From contig JAZQQZ010000025.1 of the NCBI GenBank assembly GCA_045629305.1, positions 1 through 64,000 on the forward strand: a DNA stretch of 64,000 nucleotides, given 5' to 3'. Below the pieces are notes generated by a model. The model saw nothing but the letters and a program-made list of their open reading frames with translations, did no database searches and was not told the origin of the DNA. The translations under genes and the position numbers were made by a program. Below, piece after piece: positions 35,041-41,934 of this stretch (the first letter of the stretch is position 1; each line of letters begins with the position of its first letter). The stretch comes from UBA1227 sp045629305. GTDB taxonomy: Bacteria > Bacillota > Clostridia > Oscillospirales > Acutalibacteraceae.

Positions 35041-36324
35041 TTAAAACTCCCCTTTCGTAAGCATTGTGAGAATCTCACTGTTAGAATAATATCTTGCTGT
35101 TGTATATGTACGAAGCTTGTTAGAGCTTGTAATAACTGGCTTGCTTGCGCAAAGCGGGTTATCCATATACATAAGTGGGCAAATGTAGCTTACCACTACA
35201 CCCATTCCAGTAAGTTCTTTGTATTCTGGGCACTTCTTAAACTCTTTAAGAACTGGTACAGATGTTGTAAATACTGTAGGGATTGAAACCTTAGTATTTC
35301 CGTTTTCTGCAAGGCCTGCCTTGAGCTTCTCTGTCCAATCCTTGAGTTGCTGAAGCGACATATGAGGACAACCGAGGAAGCACATCTCTGGCTTCGCATT
35401 TGGATTCTTCCAAATGCATGGGTAATTGTCCTTAACTCTCTGGAGTTCAGCATCTGTGATGATGTACTCCTTTGCGCCCTCGGCAATGAGCTTCTCGCCC
35501 TGCTCTACTGCTTCAGGTGTAAGGCCGTCGATATGATAGAGGCCTACAGCACCATTGGAAGCTGTAGCAGCACCGAAGTCCTTGAGGTATGTCTTAGCAG
35601 CGTCGTTAAGCTCGTTGCCGAGATATTTATCAAGACCATAGATATATGGAACATCCTCCATAACCTTCATGCCAATAGCAGAACCTAAAATCTGAGCGTC
35701 AGGCATCTCTGTTGTCTCAAGTTTTACAACCCAAGTTGCGCGTCTGCCCTCGTCTGTCAAGAAACCGAAATAAGGAACGAATCCACATACTGAACCGAAG
35801 AGTTCAATAATACCTGAGTTTCTGTTGCAGCGTGCGCCGAGAACAGAGTTTGCATATACAACTGCTGATGACTCAGCCCAAGAGAGAACGTCACCCTTCT
35901 TTGGAACGTTACCGAGTTCTGGCATATAGCATGTGCATGTATATGAATCTTTATTGAGAAGACCGAGCTGCTCAAGCTCCTTGTCATATCTTCCCTGCTT
36001 GCTGTAAATTACCTTGGCTGCCGCCTTAGCAATTGGGCTCTGTGGAACTGCTGGATCATAAGGCTTCGGGTCACAAGTGAACTTCTGACCTGAGAGACAT
36101 TTATTATCGATAAGTTCCTGATAGAGATCGAATACAGGACCGAGGAACATAAGTCCGAAGCTGAGTACCAAGTGACCATATTCACTTGTTACAGGGACCA
36201 TTTTCTCGGCGCCGAAGATCTCGCCGTATCTGACCATAGTCTTCATAACTTTGGCCATAGTCTCGCCCTTAGAGCCGTCAAGAATTGCTTGCTGCTCAGG
36301 GGTTAAAACCATTTTAGTTTCCAT
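35041..36324 (-). CDS. Aconitase X large (catalytic) subunit, DUF521
   Basis: This is the Fe-S catalytic chain of the AcnX dehydratase, 427 residues. The family core YTCTCYMPELGNVPKKGD and AWAESS-like SWAESSAVVYANSVLGAR are present. Probable cluster ligands are Cys130, Cys319 (LGCPH) and Cys382 (YICPL). Cys132 and Cys166 replace the usual Pro and Thr nearby, an unusual cysteine enrichment. It is the first gene of its operon. A cis-3-hydroxyproline dehydratase role is the best-known bacterial option, but the neighbours are not the usual hydroxyproline genes, and no mevalonate-pathway gene is present to support the archaeal function. Confidence 0.88.
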   Translation of the reverse strand: METKMVLTPEQQAILDGSKGETMAKVMKTMVRYGEIFGAEKMVPVTSEYGHLVLSFGLMFLGPVFDLYQELIDNKCLSGQKFTCDPKPYDPAVPQSPIAKAAAKVIYSKQGRYDKELEQLGLLNKDSYTCTCYMPELGNVPKKGDVLSWAESSAVVYANSVLGARCNRNSGIIELFGSVCGFVPYFGFLTDEGRRATWVVKLETTEMPDAQILGSAIGMKVMEDVPYIYGLDKYLGNELNDAAKTYLKDFGAATASNGAVGLYHIDGLTPEAVEQGEKLIAEGAKEYIITDAELQRVKDNYPCIWKNPNAKPEMCFLGCPHMSLQQLKDWTEKLKAGLAENGNTKVSIPTVFTTSVPVLKEFKKCPEYKELTGMGVVVSYICPLMYMDNPLCASKPVITSSNKLRTYTTARYYSNSEILTMLTKGEF

Positions 36325-36364
36325 ACAATACCTCCCTAAAAAATCACAGATTTTTACAACTAAT

Positions 36365-36370
36365 ATTATA
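36365..36370 (-). promoter_or_regulatory. -10 element upstream of the AcnX operon
   Basis: TATAAT on the minus strand lies 40 bases before the acnX large-subunit start. The -35 position (TACTTA, 36388-36393) is poor, which may mean activator dependence. Confidence 0.45.
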
Positions 36371-36434
36371 CTACAAATTGGTAACTTTAAGTATTAAAAT
36401 AATATGAAGTTTATTTGTTAATAGTAGACAAAAA

Positions 36435-36462
36435 AAGCTCCGGGCCGAATGGTCCGGAGCTT
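36435..36462 (-). terminator. Terminator of the DUF362/small-membrane-protein operon
   Basis: A 12-base stem (core AGCTCCGG) with a GAAT/ATTC loop is followed on the minus strand by TTTTTTTG. It separates the DUF362 genes from the AcnX operon. Confidence 0.9.
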
Positions 36463-36475
36463 AATTTATATTAAA

Positions 36476-38152
36476 TTAGAAGAGGAAGTTCGCAAGGAGT
36501 CTTACATCCTTAACTGCCCTTATTCTATCTGCCTTGCTAAGTGGAGGAATTGGTGCCTCTACCCAGTCAACATCAAGGTTCTTCTCTGCAAGTTCAGGAA
36601 TGGTGTAAAGACCATCGTTGTAAGCGTCAAAGTGTGGCTCTGTAGGCTTGCCCATAGCAGCCTTACCAACCTTGATAACATACTTACGAAGTGCGCCAAC
36701 ACCAATGAGAGGAAGATAATGCATATCTGCCTGTCCAGGGATATTAGGCATCATAGCAAGTGCTACACGTACTGCAAGGTTGTTAACCTCACCGCAGCCA
36801 CGGATCCAAAGGAATCCTGCAAGAGAAGCAGCATCCTTAGCCGGTGCTGAGCACTCACCGCAGACGAGTTTAACGCCTGGAAGAGCCTTGAGGTCGTCAA
36901 GGGTATATGCCTTGCCGTCCTCGCCTATCCAGTACTTAACTCCGTCCTTCTCAGCACCGTTACCAACGATAACTGAGAGCTTACGGAACTTGGTAATTGG
37001 ATATGTATAAGAAGCAAAGAGTACTTCAAATGTTGTACCGAGAGATGCGATACAACCACCAGCACATGTTGCCTCCATAGCCTCTACGAACTCGTGTGTA
37101 TTACCATCGAGTTTCTCGAGCTTTGGAGCACGGCTGTTGGTATGACCAACATAGAGCTTAACACCCGGCCAGTTCTTGTGGAAACGCTCTGTGAGGAGTG
37201 TTGGCTCAGCTGGACGGAACTTAAGGATCTTCTTCTCGCCGATAACTTCTACATTTGGATCACCGAAGCCACGTTTGCCAGCCTCGATGAGAAGCTTATT
37301 CTTTGTTGGGTCGAAGCCCATCATCTCTGTTACTACACGGTCAACTTCAACTGAGTTAGTACCAGTTACGATTGTGTGCATAAGAACAGGGTCATTAGGA
37401 CCTGGAGTGTTGCCCTCACCGCCGATAATACCATCAACTACTGTGAGGTCTGGCTTGAAGAGATAGAGAAGGTCAGAGAGCTTCTTATCAATCTGCCATG
37501 TGTGGTTTCTGTATCTCATATTGCATGAGAAAGTACCCATAGCATTCTTAAAGCCGAGTGTTACACCTGTGTAGATGTTGCACTTCATCTTAGGATGTGA
37601 AACGTAGAGACGCTCACCCTTAACTACCTCAGAGATGATCTTTGGTACATATACTTCCTGGCCACACTCTGCCTTAGGGCAGAAGTAACGGTCGATTGAC
37701 TCTTCCTCAAAGAATACGAGCTTGCAGCCGTACTTCTTTGCGATTCTGTCATAACCTGCCATTTTGGCGTAAGTCCATGTAACAAGACCTGAACCCTCAC
37801 CGATTACGATGTCATCGCAGAGTTCTGAAAGAACTTCCATTGTAGCATCGAATACACGTGGGTCTGTTGTCTGAGGAATATCATAGTTATAACGATAACC
37901 TGTCTTTGGTGTTACGAATACAAGGTTAGGCTTAATAAGAACCTTCTGGCCCTTAAACTTTGCCTTCCAACCTGTTGCCTTGTCAAGGTCATCAAGTGAC
38001 TTTCTAACTGTTGCCTTGATTGCCTTAACATCAGGGCGCGCCTCGTATGTATCGCGACCATAGTCATAGGGGAGCTGTACATAGTTGTGGAGGTAGTTCA
38101 TCTGTGGAGCAGGAGTAATAACTACTGCATTCTTTTCATAATTTACTGGCAT
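36476..38152 (-). CDS. DUF362 protein, copy A
   Basis: This 558-residue protein of the DUF362 family has no known reaction. It shows the family core: VLIKPNLVFV, VIGEGSG, KMKCNIYTGVTLGFKNAMG, and FKPDLTVVDGIIGGEGNTPGP, then a C-terminal part with conserved cysteines (TCAGGC, VCGEC, RGCGEVNN) that could bind a metal or Fe-S centre. No ferredoxin domain is fused, unlike many relatives, and no export signal is seen. The start ATG at 38152 follows AGGAGGGGG; the longer frame upstream invades the neighbouring gene. It is clearly paralogous to copy B at 38789-40456 and follows a small membrane protein gene. Confidence 0.85.
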   Translation of the reverse strand: MPVNYEKNAVVITPAPQMNYLHNYVQLPYDYGRDTYEARPDVKAIKATVRKSLDDLDKATGWKAKFKGQKVLIKPNLVFVTPKTGYRYNYDIPQTTDPRVFDATMEVLSELCDDIVIGEGSGLVTWTYAKMAGYDRIAKKYGCKLVFFEEESIDRYFCPKAECGQEVYVPKIISEVVKGERLYVSHPKMKCNIYTGVTLGFKNAMGTFSCNMRYRNHTWQIDKKLSDLLYLFKPDLTVVDGIIGGEGNTPGPNDPVLMHTIVTGTNSVEVDRVVTEMMGFDPTKNKLLIEAGKRGFGDPNVEVIGEKKILKFRPAEPTLLTERFHKNWPGVKLYVGHTNSRAPKLEKLDGNTHEFVEAMEATCAGGCIASLGTTFEVLFASYTYPITKFRKLSVIVGNGAEKDGVKYWIGEDGKAYTLDDLKALPGVKLVCGECSAPAKDAASLAGFLWIRGCGEVNNLAVRVALAMMPNIPGQADMHYLPLIGVGALRKYVIKVGKAAMGKPTEPHFDAYNDGLYTIPELAEKNLDVDWVEAPIPPLSKADRIRAVKDVRLLANFLF

Positions 38153-38168
38153 GTTATTCCCCCTCCTA

Positions 38169-38471
38169 TCAATGATTGAACTTATTGAGAATTTCTGTTG
38201 TAAGTTCGAAATCCTGGTCTGTGAATGTCTCTGCTTCAATCTGCTTCTTAAGTGGAAGCCACCATGTGAAGCCGAATGTCATGCACATTGCGATGCAGTA
38301 TGGAAGTTTCTTACCATACTCGAGACCTGTCTTGACACCTATAAGAGCACACTCTGTTCCATGCATAATTGCAAGGATAGCGATACCTATAGGGTTCTTC
38401 TTCACGATTGTGAGAATTGAACTAGCGATCCAGAGAATTCCGCAACCGAGATATTCAACTGCCTGAATCAT
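38169..38471 (-). CDS. Small three-helix membrane protein 1 (HGTE/FGFTWW family)
   Basis: This 100-residue protein has three hydrophobic helices (about residues 5-25, 28-50 and 58-73). The second holds MHGTECALIGVKTG, with a buried His and Glu. The third holds IAMCMTFGFTWWLPLK. The tail is acidic. It is nearly identical to protein 3 at 40456-40770 and shares the motifs with protein 2. The topology and H-x-x-E helix recall the eukaryotic TMEM254/Erg28 type scaffolds, but that is only a visual likeness. Function is unknown; partnership with DUF362 is inferred from repeated adjacency. Confidence 0.75.
   Translation of the reverse strand: MIQAVEYLGCGILWIASSILTIVKKNPIGIAILAIMHGTECALIGVKTGLEYGKKLPYCIAMCMTFGFTWWLPLKKQIEAETFTDQDFELTTEILNKFNH
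38218..38320. repeat. 103-bp identical repeat, copy 1
   Basis: These 103 bases within small membrane protein gene 1 are identical, base for base, to 40517-40619 in gene 3. Identity in third codon positions points to recent duplication or gene conversion. Confidence 0.9.
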
Positions 38472-38488
38472 ATCAGTACCTCCGCAAA

Positions 38489-38770
38489 TTAGTCAAAATT
38501 AACCTGGCCTGTCTTCATCTTAAGTGGTACCCACCATGTGAAACCGAACATCATGCACATAGCGATGCTATAGAAGATGTTCTCTCCACCCTTGATACCA
38601 GCCTTGAGGCCGATTGTAACGAGCTCTGTAGCGTGCATTACAACGATGCCAAGTGTGATCCATGGGAAACCACAGATTGATGCGATAGCACCAAGTGCCC
38701 AAAGAACGATTACAAGGAAGTAATCTACATATTCAAGCTTTGTGAATACTGTAAATAAAAACTTTTTCAT
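38489..38770 (-). CDS. Small three-helix membrane protein 2 (HATE/FGFTWW family)
   Basis: This 93-residue protein has the same layout as proteins 1 and 3: a first helix, a second helix with VMHATELVTIGLKAG, and a third with IAMCMMFGFTWWVPLK. Outside these motifs it is quite different, so it is an older paralogue. It lies between DUF362 copy B and small protein 1, 17 bases upstream of the latter. Confidence 0.75.
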   Translation of the reverse strand: MKKFLFTVFTKLEYVDYFLVIVLWALGAIASICGFPWITLGIVVMHATELVTIGLKAGIKGGENIFYSIAMCMMFGFTWWVPLKMKTGQVNFD

Positions 38771-38788
38771 GTCTTTACACCTCTAAAA

Positions 38789-40456
38789 TTAGAATAAGAA
38801 TTTAGCAAGGAATTTAACGTTCTTGATTGCCTCTTTCCTCTGTTCCCAAGTAAGTGGAGGAACTGGAGCCTCTACCCAGTCACAGTCAAGATTCTGAGCT
38901 GCGAGTTCTGGAATTGTAAAGAGACCGTCATTGTAAGCATCGAAGTTAGGCTCTGTTGGTGTGCCCTTGGCAGCCATGAAGAGCTTGATTACATACTTAC
39001 GAACCATACCGAACATGATAAGGTGGAGATTGTTAGGATCGAACTGACCTGGAAGTGCAGGCATCATAGCGATCATGAGACGAGCTGCAAGGTTGTTAAC
39101 CTCACCACAACCACGGATCCAGAGACCAGGAGTTGCTGCGTCTTTTGCTGGTGATGAGCACTCACCTACAACAGCAGTCATACCCTTGAGGTTCTTGAGG
39201 TCCTCAAGTGAATATGCCTTACCGTCACGGTCGAGCCAATACTTCTGTCCATTATATTCTGCACCGTTACCAACGATGATGTTGATCTTACGGTTCTTGT
39301 TAAGTGGATATGTATGTGAAGCAAAGAGTACTTCGAATGTTGTACCGATAGATGCTACACATCCGCCGCCACATGTCTTCTCCATCTCAATTGCGAAATC
39401 GCGGCTTGTCTGGAGAGATGTAAGCTTAGGAGCACGATCATTAGTATGACCTACGAAATATTTAACGCCTGGCCAGTTGTGCTCAAAACGCTTTGTAATA
39501 AGTGACTGCTCTGCTGGGATGAATGGAGTGATTTCCTTCTCACCACAGATTTTAACATTAGGATCACCAAAGCCACGCTTACCTGCCTCGATGAGGAGCT
39601 TGTTCTTAGTAGGATCAAATCCCATCATCTCAGTAACAACACGGTCAACCTCTACTGAGTTAGTACCAGTAACAATCTTGTCAACAAGTACTGGGAAGTT
39701 AGGACCTGGTGTGTTTCCGCCGCCGCCGATGATACCATCAACAACTGTGAGGTCTGGCTTGAAGAGATAGAGAAGGTCAGAGAGCTTCTTATCGATCTGC
39801 CATGTGTGGTTTCTATATCTCATGTTGCATGAGAATGTACCCATAGCATTCTTGAATCCGAGTGTAACACCTGTATAGATATTAGTCTTCATCTTAGGGA
39901 TAGAAACGTAGAGACGCTCGCCCTTGATAACCTCAGAAATAATCTTAGGTACATATACTTCCTGGCCGCACTCAGCCTTAGGGCAGAAGTAACGGTCTGT
40001 TGCCTGCTCCTCAAAGTAAACAATCTTAGCGCCATAGTGCTTAGCAATACGATCATATCCAGCGATATGAGCGTATGTCCATGTTACAAGACCTGAGCCC
40101 TCACCGATTACGATGTCATCTACGATCTCATTAAGAACTTCGATAGCTGCATCAAATACACGTGGGTCTGTTGTCTGAGGAATAGCATAATCATAACGAT
40201 AGCCACCCTTAGGTGTTACGAAAACAAGGTTAGGCTTAACAAGGATTTTCTTGCCCTTAAACTGAGCCTTCCAACCTGTCTCTTTATCGAGTTCGTCAAG
40301 TGACTTACGAACTGTTGCTTTGATTGCCTTAACATCTGCACGCTCATCATATGCTGGTGTACCATAGTTGTAAGGTAATTCTACATTATTATGAAAATAG
40401 TTGAGTGCAGGAGCCTTAGTAATTACTACTGCGTTCTTATCATATACTGCTGGCAT
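38789..40456 (-). CDS. DUF362 protein, copy B
   Basis: This 555-residue paralogue of copy A (I estimate roughly 70 percent identity by eye) has the same core motifs: KILVKPNLVFV, IGEGSGLVTW, IYTGVTLGFKNAMG, and IIGGGGNTPGP. The cysteines FCPKAECG, FSCNMRY, TCGGGC and RGCGEVNN are conserved, suggesting structural or metal roles. One difference is VVGEC here against VCGEC in copy A. Its start overlaps the stop of small membrane protein 3 (TAATG), strong evidence for coupled expression. Confidence 0.85.
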   Translation of the reverse strand: MPAVYDKNAVVITKAPALNYFHNNVELPYNYGTPAYDERADVKAIKATVRKSLDELDKETGWKAQFKGKKILVKPNLVFVTPKGGYRYDYAIPQTTDPRVFDAAIEVLNEIVDDIVIGEGSGLVTWTYAHIAGYDRIAKHYGAKIVYFEEQATDRYFCPKAECGQEVYVPKIISEVIKGERLYVSIPKMKTNIYTGVTLGFKNAMGTFSCNMRYRNHTWQIDKKLSDLLYLFKPDLTVVDGIIGGGGNTPGPNFPVLVDKIVTGTNSVEVDRVVTEMMGFDPTKNKLLIEAGKRGFGDPNVKICGEKEITPFIPAEQSLITKRFEHNWPGVKYFVGHTNDRAPKLTSLQTSRDFAIEMEKTCGGGCVASIGTTFEVLFASHTYPLNKNRKINIIVGNGAEYNGQKYWLDRDGKAYSLEDLKNLKGMTAVVGECSSPAKDAATPGLWIRGCGEVNNLAARLMIAMMPALPGQFDPNNLHLIMFGMVRKYVIKLFMAAKGTPTEPNFDAYNDGLFTIPELAAQNLDCDWVEAPVPPLTWEQRKEAIKNVKFLAKFLF

Positions 40457-40770
40457 TAGTCCTGTACCCCCGTTTCTGGCATTGTGAAATCGTGATCAGT
40501 TCTTACGAAATCATCATCTGTGAATGTCTCTGCTTCAATCTGCTTCTTAAGTGGAAGCCACCATGTGAAGCCGAATGTCATGCACATTGCGATGCAGTAT
40601 GGAAGTTTCTTACCATACTTGAGGCCTGTCTTAACGCCTATAAGAGCACACTCTGTACCGTGCATGATAGCAAGGATGGCAATGCCTATAGGGTTCTTCT
40701 TTACGATTGTAAGAATTGCGCTAGCAATCCAAAGAATACCACAGCCAAGATATTCAATTGCTTGAATCAT
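40456..40770 (-). CDS. Small three-helix membrane protein 3 (HGTE/FGFTWW family)
   Basis: This 104-residue protein is near-identical to protein 1 over its first 88 residues and differs only in the acidic tail. It carries the same MHGTECALIGVKTG and MTFGFTWWLPLK motifs and three helices. It lies between an HSL-type esterase and DUF362 copy B, with TAATG overlap to the latter. Confidence 0.78.
   Translation of the reverse strand: MIQAIEYLGCGILWIASAILTIVKKNPIGIAILAIMHGTECALIGVKTGLKYGKKLPYCIAMCMTFGFTWWLPLKKQIEAETFTDDDFVRTDHDFTMPETGVQD
40517..40619. repeat. 103-bp identical repeat, copy 2
   Basis: Identical to 38218-38320; see the small membrane protein genes. The flanking DUF362 genes also share long nearly identical stretches, for example around 37430-37540 and 39730-39840. 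Confidence 0.9.
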
Positions 40771-40782
40771 TTTTCTTCCTCC

Positions 40783-41745
40783 TTATCTCTTCTTAGCAAT
40801 CTTTTTAACCCAATCAGTCTCGTACTTCATGCAGTCCTTAGAATGCTTAGTGAATGTAAGGAACATGAAATCGTGGAACGTTGCGAGAGGGAATCCTCGA
40901 CCTACATAGAAATCGTAATTAACCTTCTGCTTTTTGAGTTGTTTAACCATCATATCCGACTGGAAGATAGTCATTATATCAAACTGTCCTTTTACAACAA
41001 GGACATTGTTTGCCTTTTTATTGATGTATGGAATTGGGTTGAGTTCATCATAAAGTTTACACTTCTTGATGTTCTTATAACCTGTAAATCTCTGCATCAT
41101 TGCGCGGCCAATTGGAATATGTTCATAGATAGAAACCTTGTAAAGTCCGCAGTTCATAATGTAGCCCTTAGGTACAAATGATGGCTTTTCAACTTTAAGT
41201 TTCTTCGCATACTTATCATCGCAGAAGCATGCACATACGACAGCTGTCATATGAGAACCTGCTGAGTCGCCAGCAATGAATACGTTGTCGAGGTCGAGGT
41301 TGTATTTCTTTGCGTTCTTCTCGAGCCACTTCATAGCGAGGAAGTGGGTCTTTATTGGGTATGGCCATACCCAGTTCTTATTGTGAAATTCCTTCGGGTC
41401 AACCTTGTTAAAGAAAGGCTTTAAAATCTTCTCAGGCATACCGTAATTAACGTTCATTACGAAGAAACCCTCTTCGGCAAAAGGAAGGCAATAGCTTGTG
41501 CTATTTGACTTATCGCCGATAATCCATCCACCGCCGTGGATGTTGAGAAGAACTGGCATCTTTTTGCCGTCCTTCCTTGGTTTGTAGTGAAGGTCAGCCT
41601 TGCAGACATCCTCTTCTTTTTTATCGAAGGTGATGTCATACTCGTTTGTGACATCTGGGAACTTGTCGCGAATGTCTATAAAAGGGAATTTTGCCCAGTT
41701 ATCCACATTAAATACGAGGCCGAGAATCGTAGATTCAATTGACAT
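40783..41745 (-). CDS. HSL-type alpha/beta hydrolase (esterase) 1
   Basis: This esterase of the hormone-sensitive-lipase family has 320 residues. The oxyanion motif NIHGGGWIIGDK and the nucleophile GDSAGSH are present. The C-terminal Asp and His positions are plausible (GQFDIM; ATFHDF). No signal peptide is seen. The ATG at 41745 follows AGGAGG; a longer frame upstream lacks a ribosome site. It is the first gene of the operon with the DUF362/small-membrane modules, 12 bases ahead of small protein 3, which suggests that release of an ester precedes the DUF362 step. Confidence 0.82.
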   Translation of the reverse strand: MSIESTILGLVFNVDNWAKFPFIDIRDKFPDVTNEYDITFDKKEEDVCKADLHYKPRKDGKKMPVLLNIHGGGWIIGDKSNSTSYCLPFAEEGFFVMNVNYGMPEKILKPFFNKVDPKEFHNKNWVWPYPIKTHFLAMKWLEKNAKKYNLDLDNVFIAGDSAGSHMTAVVCACFCDDKYAKKLKVEKPSFVPKGYIMNCGLYKVSIYEHIPIGRAMMQRFTGYKNIKKCKLYDELNPIPYINKKANNVLVVKGQFDIMTIFQSDMMVKQLKKQKVNYDFYVGRGFPLATFHDFMFLTFTKHSKDCMKYETDWVKKIAKKR

Positions 41746-41786
41746 TTTTACTCCTCCTGTCATATAGGCATACTTATACAAATAAA

Positions 41787-41815
41787 ATATTAAACTTATA
41801 TTTACTATATGTCAA
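41787..41815 (-). promoter_or_regulatory. Promoter of the esterase-DUF362 operon
   Basis: On the minus strand TTGACA (41810-41815) and TAATAT (41787-41792) are 17 bases apart, 41 bases before the esterase ATG. Confidence 0.6.
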
Positions 41816-41856
41816 TAATGATGAAAAAATATATAGATTTATTATATTAGCAACCA

Positions 41857-41872
41857 ATCAATATGTATTGAT
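41857..41872. promoter_or_regulatory. Palindromic operator candidate
   Basis: A perfect 16-base palindrome, ATCAATA-TG-TATTGAT, lies in the divergent region. Its right half supplies most of the -35 of the flavoprotein promoter, so a bound regulator would block transcription of the 41935 operon. The regulator is not in the window. Confidence 0.5.
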
Positions 41873-41896
41873 AAGAGGCCATTTTGGTGCTAAAAT
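41868..41896 (+). promoter_or_regulatory. Promoter of the GlpA-like/FAD oxidoreductase/DUF1667 operon
   Basis: TTGATA (41868-41873) and TAAAAT (41891-41896) are spaced by 17 bases, 38 bases before the ATG at 41935. Confidence 0.6.
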
Positions 41897-41934
41897 TTTA
41901 ATGTATTTTATTGATTCCGGAAGGAGATTTTATA

